This document shows positions 50,172 to 59,289 of a DNA stretch of 64,000 nucleotides, in pieces (the stretch's first letter is position 1; each line of letters opens with the position of its first letter). The DNA is from Bacteroidota bacterium (GTDB taxonomy: Bacteria; Bacteroidota; Bacteroidia; Flavobacteriales_D; Crocinitomicaceae), in contig SBGX01000011.1 of the NCBI GenBank assembly GCA_006226425.1, positions 155,159 through 219,158 on the forward strand, read 5' to 3'. Under the pieces are notes generated by a model. That model did no database searches. It was not told where the DNA came from and worked only from the letters and a program-made list of their open reading frames with translations. The translations under genes were made by a program, and so were the position numbers.

Positions 50172-51896
50172 ATGAAGGGAAAAGAACTGTTACTTGCGCT
50201 GGAAAATCTGCTTGGAGAAGAACAAGTGATTGAAAAGAGTCAGGAGGCCAATGAACTGAAGACTACTTTTTTGGATTTTGTTCGCGACGAAGAAATGAAG
50301 CTTCAACAAGGACAGGGAAGTTCTGAAGAGGAAGAGGAGAGTGAGGGCCGTGATATTTCTCCGGAAGAACAAGAGTTAAAGGAGCTGAAGGATCAGTTTT
50401 TTGAGCAATATGAGAAATTCCGGGAGCGTCTGGCTTCGGAAAAAAGTGCGCTTAAACTGGAACAAGAAGCAAACCTGAGACTAAAAAAGTCCTTTATTGA
50501 TCGCCTGAAAAAATTGGTGGAAGAAGAGGAGAACATTGGGGCTGCTCTGGCTGAGTATCGGAAAATTCATGAGGCCTGGAAAGAGGTGGGAGATATTCCG
50601 AGAGATAGTCGCCAGGAAGTGCAATCAGAATATTCCAGATTGCTTGAGTCTTTTTTCTTCAATATCAAAATTTACCGTGAACTAAAAGATCATGACCTGA
50701 AAAGAAACCTGCAATTGAAGCAGGAGGTCGTGGAAAAATTGCAGGCTCTGGATGGAGTGGAGTCAGTAAAAGACCTGGAAAGTTCCATCAAGGCATTGCA
50801 GAATGAATTTGAAGAAACTGGTCCTGTTCCGCAGGAAGAATGGGAAACGCTAAAGCAGACCTATTGGGATCAGGTTCGGAAAATATATACCCGAATCCAG
50901 GCTCACTATGATGAGCGGAGAGAGCAGATGCGATCCAACATAGAGAAGAAGCAGGCTCTCCTTGAACAGGTGGATCAATTCCTTTCCGAATTGGGGGAAC
51001 CTGACTCAGCGAAAAGCTGGGATCAACAGACGAAAAGAATCCTCGAGTTTCAGGAAGAATGGAAAAAAGTAGGTTTTGGAACGCGGAAAGAAAATGAGGA
51101 ATTGTGGAAGCAATTTCGTGAACGCTGTGATCGCTTTTTTGCGCAAAAGAAGGTGTTTTTTGACGGTCTGAAGGAAAGCTTTAATCAGGTAGCAGATCAG
51201 AAACAAAAACTAATCGAGAAAGCGCACGGATTGAAAGAATCCACTGATTGGAAAGAAACGAGTGCCGCATTGATTCGTTTGCAGAAGGAATGGAAGCAGC
51301 TTGGAAGTGCTGGCCAACGTTTGGAGCACGGTTTATGGAAGGATTTTCGAGCGGCATGTGATCACTTTTTTGATGCACGAAAAGCACATTTTGATCGGGA
51401 GGATAAGCAGAACGAAGAAAATCTGGAAGCTAAAAAAGCCCTGATTTCAGAAATGGAAGCGTATCAATTGCCAGCAGATAAAAAGCAGGCCCTGGAAGAT
51501 TTAAAAGCATTTTCAAAGCGCTTTTCAGAGATCGGAAAAGTACCATTTAAGCAAAAGGACAAGGTCTATGAGGGATATAAAACATGTCTGGATGGACTTT
51601 ATCAACAAATGAAGCTTGAAGGGGAAGAAAAGGAAAAGGTGATGTTTCAGGCTCACCTGGATACCATCAAAGCAAGTCCTAAGTCAGATCACCTACTGGA
51701 AAAGGAGCGCCGGGAAATTCGCCAGAAAATTGATAAACTCAGACAAGAAATCAACCTGTTTGAGAATAACCTCGGATTTTTGGCAAACTCTAAAGGAGCA
51801 GAGAGTTTGAGGAAAGATGTGGAGAAGAAAATTCGAGCCACGGAAGAAAAAATCAAGGAGTATAGGAGCAAGTTAAAAATGCTTGTCCATGAATAA
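50172..51896 (+). CDS. DUF349 coiled-coil protein
   Basis: A 574-residue, highly charged, helical protein. It contains about five DUF349 repeats, each with a W-K-x2-G core: KIHEAWKEVGDIPRD, QNEFEETGPVPQEEW, QEEWKKVGFGTRKENEELWK, QKEWKQLGSAGQRLE and SKRFSEIGKVPFKQ. The rest is coiled coil rich in Glu and Lys. Homologues are widespread in Bacteroidota and also present in Proteobacteria; no biochemical role is agreed. It has no signal or membrane segment. It follows the PfkB kinase and overlaps the next gene by eight bases. A structural or chromosome-associated role is possible but not shown. Confidence 0.85.
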   Translation: MKGKELLLALENLLGEEQVIEKSQEANELKTTFLDFVRDEEMKLQQGQGSSEEEEESEGRDISPEEQELKELKDQFFEQYEKFRERLASEKSALKLEQEANLRLKKSFIDRLKKLVEEEENIGAALAEYRKIHEAWKEVGDIPRDSRQEVQSEYSRLLESFFFNIKIYRELKDHDLKRNLQLKQEVVEKLQALDGVESVKDLESSIKALQNEFEETGPVPQEEWETLKQTYWDQVRKIYTRIQAHYDERREQMRSNIEKKQALLEQVDQFLSELGEPDSAKSWDQQTKRILEFQEEWKKVGFGTRKENEELWKQFRERCDRFFAQKKVFFDGLKESFNQVADQKQKLIEKAHGLKESTDWKETSAALIRLQKEWKQLGSAGQRLEHGLWKDFRAACDHFFDARKAHFDREDKQNEENLEAKKALISEMEAYQLPADKKQALEDLKAFSKRFSEIGKVPFKQKDKVYEGYKTCLDGLYQQMKLEGEEKEKVMFQAHLDTIKASPKSDHLLEKERREIRQKIDKLRQEINLFENNLGFLANSKGAESLRKDVEKKIRATEEKIKEYRSKLKMLVHE

Positions 51897-52563
51897 ATCA
51901 ACAAATATTCTACTGTTTCTGTTCAGTTTACCCATACTGGCTTTTACACTGGCGATTAGTTTTGATATGCCTTTGGAGATCATTAAGATCAGTGGGGCGA
52001 ATCTTCCATATCAGAAAGAATTGTTTTGGTCCTTTGCAGCTATTGTCTTTATGCTGGGAGCCAGGAGGTCTATCCGCAGGTGGATGGGCTTACGAATGGT
52101 TAATCAGGTAACTCGCTTCCGTTGGAATAAAACGATGTCTTTGGGAAGGTATCGACAGAGCAACCTGTATTTGATCCTGGAAGGAGTTCTTCATCTGATC
52201 ATGGCCTATGGATTCTGGACTTTGACCGAACGATCCTATCCGGTGGTGTTGGCTTTTTCAATTCTTGGCCTGGACCACCTGGTTTTCGCATTGTTATCCA
52301 GCAGTAAAAGATGGTTTCGGGTCGGCCTGACCGGGAAAGCTATTGTTGTTGCGGACAGACAGGTAACTGCCATTTATCTGCAAGGATTAAAAGCGGTAAG
52401 TGTTCAGCAGGAAAGCATATTTTTTGATTACGGGAATGACTTGCAATTGGACTTTCCGGTGAGCTGTATTGAGCAGGAAGATCGTCAGAGCTTTAGGGAG
52501 GAGCTGGAGCAGGTGGTCAATCGAAACAAAGTTCATTTTTCCGATAGTTTCAAAAGTTTTTGA
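51889..52563 (+). CDS. Membrane protein of unknown function
   Basis: A 224-residue protein with about four or five membrane helices in the first 140 residues (about 10-28, 42-60, 97-118, 120-140) and a C-terminal soluble part of 80 residues with strands resembling a small PH-like or beta domain (AIVVADRQVTAIYLQGLKAVSV). No known family is recognised. The start at 51889 overlaps the previous gene by eight bases, favouring coupled translation. The next gene is dgkA, after one base, so a lipid or envelope role is possible. Function unknown. Confidence 0.6.
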   Translation: MNKSTNILLFLFSLPILAFTLAISFDMPLEIIKISGANLPYQKELFWSFAAIVFMLGARRSIRRWMGLRMVNQVTRFRWNKTMSLGRYRQSNLYLILEGVLHLIMAYGFWTLTERSYPVVLAFSILGLDHLVFALLSSSKRWFRVGLTGKAIVVADRQVTAIYLQGLKAVSVQQESIFFDYGNDLQLDFPVSCIEQEDRQSFREELEQVVNRNKVHFSDSFKSF

Positions 52564-52564
52564 A

Positions 52565-52918
52565 ATGCGTTTGTTGAAGCGTTTTTACCATGCTTTTTCA
52601 GGGCTCTATTTCCTGATTCGGCGGGAACAGAGTTTCCGTCTGCATCTCGTGCTTTTCGGAATGTTGGTGGCTTGTAGTTTTTACTTTGAATTGAACAAAT
52701 ACGAATGGATCGCTGTTTTAATCTGTTCATCGATGGTTTTTGCACTGGAGGCAGTAAATAGTTCGATTGAACAATTGGCGAATCGCCTGCATCCGGAGAA
52801 GCATGAACAAATCAAGTGGGTGAAGGATATGGCAGCAGCGGCCGTACTCATTGCGGCTTTGTTCTCGGTGGGAGTAGCTTTGGTAATTTTTTTACCCAAA
52901 CTAGGTATTTTTTCGTAA
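52565..52918 (+). CDS. dgkA: Diacylglycerol kinase (undecaprenol kinase type)
   Basis: A small integral membrane kinase that phosphorylates diacylglycerol or undecaprenol. The 117-residue protein has the family motifs ExxNSSIE (EAVNSSIEQLANR) and KDMAAAAV, plus three membrane helices. The Gram-positive type (undecaprenol kinase) and the E. coli type share these, so the substrate is not settled. The ATG at 52565 is chosen because it gives the usual short N-terminus; the open frame reaches 96 bases further up through the previous gene. Together with the YegS-type kinase at 4.1 kb, the window holds two unrelated lipid kinases. Last gene of the 49.2-52.9 kb operon. Confidence 0.9.
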   Translation: MRLLKRFYHAFSGLYFLIRREQSFRLHLVLFGMLVACSFYFELNKYEWIAVLICSSMVFALEAVNSSIEQLANRLHPEKHEQIKWVKDMAAAAVLIAALFSVGVALVIFLPKLGIFS

Positions 52919-53065
52919 TTCTCAATTGAGTGCTTCGCGGACTTTATTTCAAATTTAGATGAGTGCTCTGGGCCATTTAGTAAGCCAAAACAATCATTTG
53001 GTAAGTAAAAATACCCCGTTGCTCTAAAAGGCAGTCAAAAAAAGTACGTTGATACGAAACTTTAC

Positions 53066-53073
53066 TATCTTTG
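53066..53073 (+). promoter_or_regulatory. Predicted promoter element for a structured RNA
   Basis: TATCTTTG at 53066-53073 is a perfect -7 match; TTG at 53049-53051 is only 14 bases before it, shorter than usual. There is no protein gene on the plus strand within the next 2 kb, so it would serve the candidate RNA. Confidence 0.55.
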
Positions 53074-53078
53074 TTAAG

Positions 53079-53235
53079 TTGAAGCACGGGTCTTTACACA
53101 AAGACCATCAAAATATTGATCGAGAGGTCAAAAGAGGTTTTCGAGGGAGTGCTAACTATTTTGTAATAGTATTATAGTAGAGTTTTAGGTTTTTTTCATA
53201 GCAGAGTAGCTTGCATTCCCGAGAAAACGCCCCCA
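53079..53235 (+). ncRNA. Candidate structured non-coding RNA
   Basis: A stretch of about 160 bases behind a consensus -7 element, with several hairpins. GGTCTTT/AAAGACC (53089-53106) is a 7-bp stem with an ACAC loop. ATCAA/TTGAT (53107-53120) is a 5-bp stem. A long stem is formed by GTTTTC-GA-GGGAGTGC (53137-53152) and GCATTCCC-GA-GAAAAC (53213-53228), with tandem G-A/A-G mismatches in the middle and a large interior. It contains no long open frame. It lies in the gap of 332 bases before speA, which faces the other way. A long hairpin with a large internal loop would suit a 6S-type RNA (6S-Flavo), but I cannot confirm that from memory of the consensus. The 3' end is not defined by a clear terminator. 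Confidence 0.45.
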
Positions 53236-53250
53236 AAAAAACCATATTTC

Positions 53251-54657
53251 TTATTTCGTTTGTTGATACCCCAGGATGGCAAGATAGTCTTCCGGTGTCT
53301 GCTCTTCTGAAAACACCTCGTTGAGGAACTTTCCATTTCGATCCCTTTTAATCAAAACATGCTTGGGCTCCGGAATCAAGCAGTGCTTCAGACCTCCAAA
53401 TCCACCAATGGTTTCCTGATAAGCACCAGTATTGAAGAATCCAATGTATAGAGGTTTTTCCCGATCAAATTTGGGAAGATAGATGGCATTGGAATGCTGC
53501 TCCGAGTTGTAGTAGTCGTCGCTGTCACAGGTAAGTCCACCCAGCAAAATTCGTTCGTAATTGTCGTTCCATCGATTGATTGGGAGCATCACGAAGCGCT
53601 TGTTAATGGACCAGGTGTCCGGAAGGTTGGTCATAAAGGAAGAATCGATCATGTTCCATTTTTCCCGGTCGTTCTGTTGCTTTTGGTGCAGAACACTGAA
53701 AATTGCTCCGCCACTTTCGCCCACCGTAAAAGATCCGAATTCCGTAAAAATATCGGGTTCAGGAATTTCGTTTTCCTCACAGACCCGCTGAACCTGCATG
53801 ATGATCTCTTTGACCATATAAGCATAGTCAAACTCGAAACCTAACGAAGTCTTGATGGGAAATCCTCCACCAATGTTCAAGGAGTTGAGCGAAGGACAGA
53901 TTTTTTTCAATTGACTGTACACGCGCAAACACTTGGTTAATTCGTTCCAGTAATAAGCAGTATCGGTAATCCCGGTGTTGATGAAAAAATGGAGCATTTT
54001 GATCTCCACCTGCTTATTGTTCTTGACAAAATCGTTGTAAAAGGGAACAATATCCCGGTAACGGATTCCCAGACGGGAAGTATAAAATGTAAATTTCGGT
54101 TCTTCCTCCGCCGCAATCCGAATCCCTATGTTCAGTTTTTTCTTGGTGATGCGACATAGATCATCTAATTCTTTAATATTGTCAACGATTGGAATGACTC
54201 TTAGATTGGTTTCTTCGATGAGTTGAGCAATTTTTTGCAGGTACCTCTCCGGTTTGAAACCATTGCAAATCACGTAACTTTTCGGGTTGAGCTTTTTACT
54301 TTTGTACAGATTCATGACGATGTCGATGTCAAAAGCAGAGGAAGTCTCAATATGAATATTATTCTTAAGTGCTTCGTCCAGGACAAAGGAGAAATGGGAA
54401 CTTTTAGTACAGTAGCAATAATGATATTGCCCCGAATATCCGGTATTGATCATAGACTCCCGAAACCAACCCTTCGCCCGTTGAATATTATTGGAAATCT
54501 GAGGGAGGTAATGGAATTTCAGTGGAGTTCCGTGTTTTTCGATGAGCTCCATTAAGTCGATTCCATGAAAGGTCAGACAATGGTCACTGTTCAGGTTAAA
54601 CTCATCCTGAGGGAAATCAAAAGTTTGATCAATCAGATCGATGTATTTAGTTCTCAT
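53251..54657 (-). CDS. speA: Biosynthetic arginine decarboxylase
   Basis: Decarboxylates arginine to agmatine, the first step of polyamine synthesis, using pyridoxal phosphate. The 468-residue protein is the alanine-racemase-fold type. PLP-binding Lys85 lies in YCYCTKSSHF, the GGGFP motif is present, and CDSDDYY provides the catalytic Cys near residue 375. The C-terminal HCLIPEPKHVLI segment follows. The E. coli SpeA is longer (about 650), so this is the shorter form found in many Bacteroidota. A related decarboxylase, such as carboxynorspermidine/ornithine type, is less likely because of the match with GFGGLKHCL. The gene starts 48 bases beyond the end of the RNase P RNA. Confidence 0.85.
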   Translation of the reverse strand: MRTKYIDLIDQTFDFPQDEFNLNSDHCLTFHGIDLMELIEKHGTPLKFHYLPQISNNIQRAKGWFRESMINTGYSGQYHYCYCTKSSHFSFVLDEALKNNIHIETSSAFDIDIVMNLYKSKKLNPKSYVICNGFKPERYLQKIAQLIEETNLRVIPIVDNIKELDDLCRITKKKLNIGIRIAAEEEPKFTFYTSRLGIRYRDIVPFYNDFVKNNKQVEIKMLHFFINTGITDTAYYWNELTKCLRVYSQLKKICPSLNSLNIGGGFPIKTSLGFEFDYAYMVKEIIMQVQRVCEENEIPEPDIFTEFGSFTVGESGGAIFSVLHQKQQNDREKWNMIDSSFMTNLPDTWSINKRFVMLPINRWNDNYERILLGGLTCDSDDYYNSEQHSNAIYLPKFDREKPLYIGFFNTGAYQETIGGFGGLKHCLIPEPKHVLIKRDRNGKFLNEVFSEEQTPEDYLAILGYQQTK

Positions 54658-54682
54658 ACGCAGGAATACGTAAATGCGGTGT

Positions 54683-54713
54683 CAAAGTTCCAAAAAAAGA
54701 AAAGAAAAGCAAA
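54683..54713 (-). promoter_or_regulatory. Possible speA promoter overlapping the end of rnpB
   Basis: Minus strand TTTG (complement of 54710-54713) and GAACTTTG (complement of 54683-54690) are 19 bases apart; the -7 box differs from TAnnTTTG at the first base. The -33 box would lie in the last bases of rnpB. Confidence 0.4.
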
Positions 54714-55080
54714 TCATAAGCCGGGTTCTGTATCCATTGTTTACTCGAAACGCTGGAATCTGTCATTTATCTAGCACTTTCATCACTGAAAGCGTCCATC
54801 GACCTACCCTCCGGGTCGGGCGAGCAGCCCTCAAACCCCGGTTTACATGGTCTTTCAGTCCGTAAGGTTTACCATGCCTCCACTGTCACCAGTTGAGCGG
54901 TAAGCTCTTACCTTACCTTTTCACCTTTTCCCCTGACAAGTCAGAGGTAGTTTACCTTTCTGTGGCACTATCTGTTTCCAAACTTCTTCGGAACCTTCCT
55001 GTTAGGAAGTACGGCGCTCTGTACTGCCCGGACTTTCCTCACTTCGTTCGAGAACGAAGCGCGACAGATGATTTGCTTAG
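54705..55080 (-). ncRNA. rnpB: RNase P RNA (class A)
   Basis: The catalytic RNA that trims the 5' leader from tRNA precursors. On the minus strand the universal segments are visible: GAGGAAAGTCCGGGC near the 5' end (P2/P3 with CR I), the conserved CTGTGGCACAGAAAGG-like region in the middle, and ACAGAACCCGGCTTATG at the 3' end. Helix P1 is formed by AAGCAAATCAT (complement of 55068-55078) and ATGATTTGCTT (complement of 54707-54717), 11 perfect base pairs, which sets the ends closely. Length is about 375 bases, usual for the bacterial A-type. A -7 box (TAAATTTG) lies just upstream. A short open frame on the other strand across this region is a by-product. Confidence 0.95.
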
Positions 55081-55082
55081 GG

Positions 55083-55090
55083 CAAATTTA
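55083..55090 (-). promoter_or_regulatory. Predicted -7 promoter element of rnpB
   Basis: TAAATTTG on the minus strand ends two or three bases before the first base of P1, the distance expected for a -7 element. No -33 TTG at the normal spacing. Confidence 0.6.
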
Positions 55091-55116
55091 CGGAAGTTTT
55101 AGGGATTTGGAAAGCT

Positions 55117-55153
55117 CCAAAAAATAAAGGTTGCACCCATCGGGTGCAACCTT
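55117..55153 (-). terminator. Terminator of the metH operon
   Basis: The stem AGGTTGCACC/GGTGCAACCT-like sequence at 55128-55152 (11 bp, short loop) is followed on the minus strand by TTTATTTTTT. It lies 120 bases after the large metH gene and just before rnpB, keeping the two units separate. Confidence 0.85.
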
Positions 55154-55271
55154 CTGCCTCATTAATCGTGATCTTTTAACCAGACCACGAATCAAAGAAA
55201 GGAAATTAATTCGACATTTCCTAAAACGAATTAGTGAAATGCATATTTAAATTAACGAACAGCAACTTTTC

Positions 55272-57944
55272 TTAGATTAGTGTGCTGCTCAACCATCGTT
55301 CCATTTCTTCGAAATCTTTTCCTTTTCTTTTCGCCAGATCACGTACTTGTTCTTCGTTGATCTTTCCAAGACCAAAGTATTTACTTTGAGGATGGGCGAA
55401 GTACCAACCACTTACTGAAGCTGTCGGCATCATGGCAAGACTTTCTGTCAATGTCACTCCAATCAGATCCTGTGCTTTGAGCAAATCGAAAAGCCCGATT
55501 TTTTCAGTGTGGTCAGGACAGGCCGGATATCCTGGTGCGGGTCGGATTCCCCGATAAGCTTCTTTGATCAGCTCGTCATTGGAGAAGTCTTCGTTTCCGG
55601 CATAAGCCCAATGGTCCTGGCGTACATTTTCATGCAGGTATTCTGCAAATGCTTCTGCCAGACGGTCGGAAATTGCTTTGAGTAAGATTGAATTGTAATC
55701 GTCGTGATCTTTTTCAAACTCCGCTACTTTTTCATCTAGTCCAATTCCTGCTGTGACCACGAAGGCACCGATGTAATCGTTTATTCCACTCGATTTGGGA
55801 GCGATGAAATCTGCCAGAGCAATGTTCGGAACCCCATCTGCCTTTTTTCCTTGTTGACGTAGACTACGCTGAGTGTAGAGTACCTGGTTCCGGTTCTCAT
55901 CGGCATAGATTTCAATGTCGTCTCCAATGGCGTTAGCCGGGAACAGTCCAAACACGGCACGTGCTTCCAACCATTTTTCGGCAATAATACGGTCTAACAT
56001 TTCATTCGCATCCGCGAATAATTTTTGGGCCTCTTTTCCAACAACTTCATCTTCCAGAATTTTTGGATAGCGTCCGTGGAGTTCCCAGGTCTGGAAGAAG
56101 GGAGTCCAGTCAATGTACGTTCTCAACGTTTCCAGTGAAAAGTCATTGAGTGTGGTTGTTCCAAGCTTTTTCGGCACAGCAATATCCTGCTCTTTCCAGT
56201 CAATTTTCAAGGCATTCGCCCGGGCCTCCTCCAGTGGGAGGATGACTTTCTGAGAACGACTTTTCAGGTGATTTTCCCGAATTCGCTCATATTCAGATTT
56301 AAGCTCCTTCACAAAATTTTCCTTTTTGGACCCGAGTAAACTTTCGACTACCGTGACTGAACGTGAAGCATCCAGCACGTGTACTGATTGTCCCTTTGGA
56401 TAGTTCTGTTCAATTTTCACGGCCGTATGAACGCGGGAAGTAGTTGCACCACCAATCAGCAATGGAATTTCCATTTGAGCACGTTCCATTTCTTTGGCGA
56501 CATGAACCATTTCATCCAGTGACGGGGTGATCAGACCACTCAAACCAATGACATCCACCTGTTCCGTCATAGCCCTCTCGATGATTTTATCGGCAGGAAC
56601 CATCACGCCCATGTCGATGACTTCATAGTTATTACAGCCCAAAACAACACCTACAATGTTCTTTCCGATGTCGTGGACGTCCCCTTTGACCGTTGCCAAA
56701 AGAATTTTTCCGGCAGACGAAATATTTCCATCTTTTTCCGCTTCAATATAAGGAAGTAAAACCGCTACCGCTTTTTTCATAACCCGCGCAGATTTAACGA
56801 CCTGGGGGAGGAACATTTTTCCACTTCCAAAAAGATCCCCGACGATGTTCATTCCGTCCATCAGAGGTCCTTCGATGACTTCAATCGGGCGCTCGTATTG
56901 CTGGCGGCATTCTTCGACATCCTCCTCGATGAATTCAACAATTCCTTTCACCAGGGCATGCGACAAACGTTCCTGTACGGAGACGTTTCGCCAACTCAGG
57001 TCGACTTCTTTTTTCTTCCCGTCACCCTTGACAGTTTCAGCAAACTCAAGAAGTCTTTCCGTCGCATCAGATCGTCGATTCAGGATCACATCTTCTACAT
57101 GCTCTAGCAAATCTTTGGGAATGTCGTCGTAAACTTCCAGCATGGTTGGATTGACAATCCCCATGTCCATGCCGTGTTTGATTCCATGGTACAGGAATAC
57201 AGAATGCATGGCCTCTCTTACCTTGTTGTTCCCGCGGAAGGAAAAGGATACATTGGAAACTCCACCGCTGACATGTGCCCCCGGAAGGTTTTCGCGAATC
57301 CACTTTGTTGCTCTGAAGAAATCCAGGGCATTGTTGTTATGTTCTTCCATTCCGGTAGCAACCGGAAAGATGTTCGGATCAAAAATGATGTCCTGAGGAG
57401 GAAAGTGTACCTGATCAACCAGGATGCGGTAGGAGCGTTCACAAATCTCAACTCTTCGTTCGTAGCTATCAGCCTGTCCTTTCTCGTCAAAGGCCATCAC
57501 AATGACAGCAGCTCCATATCGCTTGACCTTTTTGGCGTGCTCAATAAAGGCTTCTTCCCCTTCTTTCAGGGAAATGGAATTGACGACTCCTTTCCCTTGA
57601 ATGCATTTCAATCCGGCTTCAATAATTTCCCATTTGGAACTGTCAATCATGACTGGAATTCTGGAGATTTCAGGTTCGGAAGCCATCAGGTTTAAGAACT
57701 TGACCATGGCCTCTTTTCCGTCAATCATCCCTTCATCCATATTGACATCGATGATTTGTGCCCCTCCCTGAACCTGATCCAGGGCGACGGACAAAGCATC
57801 TTCATAACGCTCTTCTTTGATCATTCGCAGAAAGGCGCGTGATCCGGTAACATTTGTTCGTTCACCGATGTTAACAAAATTGGATTCCGGGGTTACGGTT
57901 AGTGGTTCCAGCCCCGACAATTTTAATGGTGTAGTTTCACTCAT
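55272..57944 (-). CDS. metH: Cobalamin-dependent methionine synthase, large part (folate, B12 and activation domains)
   Basis: Together with the homocysteine-binding part encoded upstream it makes methionine from homocysteine and methyltetrahydrofolate with methylcobalamin. This 890-residue protein holds three domains. The folate (pterin-binding) domain covers about residues 15-300 ([15 protein letters not shown]). The B12 domain shows the cobalt-ligand His424 in GDVHDIGKN and the following [13 protein letters not shown]. The C-terminal activation domain has [12 protein letters not shown]. The homocysteine domain is absent here and is supplied by the gene 10 bases upstream. The split is typical of several Bacteroidota. 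The unit is under a SAM-I riboswitch. A terminator lies about 120 bases downstream; no metF follows. Confidence 0.93.
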   Translation of the reverse strand: MSETTPLKLSGLEPLTVTPESNFVNIGERTNVTGSRAFLRMIKEERYEDALSVALDQVQGGAQIIDVNMDEGMIDGKEAMVKFLNLMASEPEISRIPVMIDSSKWEIIEAGLKCIQGKGVVNSISLKEGEEAFIEHAKKVKRYGAAVIVMAFDEKGQADSYERRVEICERSYRILVDQVHFPPQDIIFDPNIFPVATGMEEHNNNALDFFRATKWIRENLPGAHVSGGVSNVSFSFRGNNKVREAMHSVFLYHGIKHGMDMGIVNPTMLEVYDDIPKDLLEHVEDVILNRRSDATERLLEFAETVKGDGKKKEVDLSWRNVSVQERLSHALVKGIVEFIEEDVEECRQQYERPIEVIEGPLMDGMNIVGDLFGSGKMFLPQVVKSARVMKKAVAVLLPYIEAEKDGNISSAGKILLATVKGDVHDIGKNIVGVVLGCNNYEVIDMGVMVPADKIIERAMTEQVDVIGLSGLITPSLDEMVHVAKEMERAQMEIPLLIGGATTSRVHTAVKIEQNYPKGQSVHVLDASRSVTVVESLLGSKKENFVKELKSEYERIRENHLKSRSQKVILPLEEARANALKIDWKEQDIAVPKKLGTTTLNDFSLETLRTYIDWTPFFQTWELHGRYPKILEDEVVGKEAQKLFADANEMLDRIIAEKWLEARAVFGLFPANAIGDDIEIYADENRNQVLYTQRSLRQQGKKADGVPNIALADFIAPKSSGINDYIGAFVVTAGIGLDEKVAEFEKDHDDYNSILLKAISDRLAEAFAEYLHENVRQDHWAYAGNEDFSNDELIKEAYRGIRPAPGYPACPDHTEKIGLFDLLKAQDLIGVTLTESLAMMPTASVSGWYFAHPQSKYFGLGKINEEQVRDLAKRKGKDFEEMERWLSSTLI

Positions 57945-57954
57945 CTTGGTCGTG

Positions 57955-58971
57955 TTATACGTTTAAGGTTGATTCTTTTTTTGCTTTAAAAGGTCTCGGT
58001 TTGTACTTGGCAGCCGCCTGCGCGATTGCATGAATGTGGTCCGGAGTAGTTCCACAGCAACCACCAATGATATTCACCAGGTTCTCCTGAAGAAACTCCT
58101 CGATTTGCTTTTGCATCATTTCTGGAGTTTCGTCGTACTGCCCAAATTCATTTGGGAGTCCAGCGTTTGGGTGAGCGCTTACCGCAAAGGGAGCGTTTTT
58201 ATCCAGTACCTGCAAATAAGGTCGCATAGCAGAGGCCCCCAAAGCACAATTCAGTCCGATACTTAGCAAAGGCATGTGTGAAACTGAAACCAAAAAGGCT
58301 TCTGTCGTCTGACCAGTCAATGTACGTCCACTTTGATCTGTGATCGTTCCGGAAACCATAATTGGAACTCTGATACCGCGTTCTTCACAAACTTCGTCGA
58401 TGGCAAACAGGGCTGCTTTGGCATTCAGCGTGTCAAAAACCGTTTCAACGAGCAGCACATCCACCCCTCCATCGATCAGGGCTTCTGCCTGCTGGCGATA
58501 AGCGGTTACGAGCTCATCAAAGGTAATAGCTCGAAATCCGGGATCATTGACATCCGGTGAAATACTGGCTGTTCGGTTAGTTGGCCCCATTGATCCGGCT
58601 ACAAAACGCGGTTTGTGAGGTTCTTTGGCCGTCATTTCATCCGCCACCTTTCTTGCCAATTTGGCCGAGTGATAATTAATGTCATATACGGCATGCTCCA
58701 GACCGTAATCAGCCTGAGCAATAGTTGTTCCAGAGAACGTGTTTGTTTCTGCAATATCTGCACCAGCTTCGTAGTACAGTCGATGAATTTCTTCGATGAT
58801 TTCGGGTCGGGTCAGAGATAAAAGATCATTATTTCCTTTCAGTGGCATATCATGGTCTTCAAACCATCCTTTTCGAAAATCTTCCTCTTCCAGTTTGTGA
58901 CGCTGAATCATCGTTCCCATGGCACCATCCAGGACCAGGATACGTTGTTCTAATGCTTCTTCAATGTTCAT
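57955..58971 (-). CDS. metH: Methionine synthase, homocysteine-binding part (split MetH)
   Basis: The first domain of methionine synthase as a separate 338-residue protein: the homocysteine methyltransferase barrel. The zinc-binding cysteines are present: Cys242 in GLNCALGA and Cys305/Cys306 in [12 protein letters not shown], matching the three-cysteine site of E. coli MetH (C247, C310, C311). The N-terminus [11 protein letters not shown] is the family start. The large gene with the folate, B12 and activation domains follows after 10 bases, so the two polypeptides are made together. The riboswitch lies 70 bases before the ATG, on the same transcript. The split is natural and not a sequencing error, since both ends form complete domains. 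Confidence 0.92.
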   Translation of the reverse strand: MNIEEALEQRILVLDGAMGTMIQRHKLEEEDFRKGWFEDHDMPLKGNNDLLSLTRPEIIEEIHRLYYEAGADIAETNTFSGTTIAQADYGLEHAVYDINYHSAKLARKVADEMTAKEPHKPRFVAGSMGPTNRTASISPDVNDPGFRAITFDELVTAYRQQAEALIDGGVDVLLVETVFDTLNAKAALFAIDEVCEERGIRVPIMVSGTITDQSGRTLTGQTTEAFLVSVSHMPLLSIGLNCALGASAMRPYLQVLDKNAPFAVSAHPNAGLPNEFGQYDETPEMMQKQIEEFLQENLVNIIGGCCGTTPDHIHAIAQAAAKYKPRPFKAKKESTLNV

Positions 58972-59039
58972 TTTTTTTCAATTAAAAGTTAGGCCTGCAA
59001 GCAGGCAGCCAATAAGAAATTAAGAAAGATTGAGATATA

Positions 59040-59154
59040 AACTTATCTTTTCCGAAATCAATAGATTCCGGATCGGAATTGGCACCTTTTCAAATTAAAT
59101 TGATAGGTTGCCAAGGTTTCACAGGGCCTGTCCCTCCACCTTTCTTAATAAGTT
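59040..59154 (-). promoter_or_regulatory. SAM-I riboswitch (S-box) controlling split metH
   Basis: On the minus strand the aptamer reads AAGAAAGGTGGAGGGACAGG, then CCCTGTGAAACCTTGGCAACC, with AAGGTGCCAATTCC and GGAAAAGATAAG completing it: the S-box consensus. Helix P1 is formed by AACTTATT (complement of 59147-59154) and GATAAGTT (complement of 59040-59047). A downstream stem GCCTGC/GCAGGC (near 58992-59006) lies before the ATG with only a short T-rich tail, so control may be by termination or by blocking the start. The ligand is S-adenosylmethionine and the expected effect is repression when it is plentiful. Confidence 0.93.
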
Positions 59155-59172
59155 ATTAGAAAGAACTAAGTA

Positions 59173-59202
59173 CAAAGGTACAATAAAAAGTTTGAACACA
59201 AA
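59173..59202 (-). promoter_or_regulatory. Predicted promoter of the metH transcript
   Basis: Minus strand TTTG (complement of 59199-59202) and TACCTTTG (complement of 59173-59180) are 18 bases apart. Transcription would start about 15 bases before the riboswitch P1 helix. Confidence 0.75.
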
Positions 59203-59289
59203 CAAGGAATCCTGGTCAATCTAAAAAGGAGTCTAAAAGCGGCCTGAAAGTTACAGGAATTTGGTTATTTTAGTCTAGTAATTTGCATT

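Noticed and set aside
54893..55102. Plus-strand open frame of 69 codons
   Set aside because: It overlaps the conserved RNase P RNA on the other strand; the frame is a by-product.
57945..57954. Possible frameshift or sequencing error joining the two metH genes
   Set aside because: The two genes encode complete separate domains with their own stop and start, and split metH is found in other Bacteroidota.
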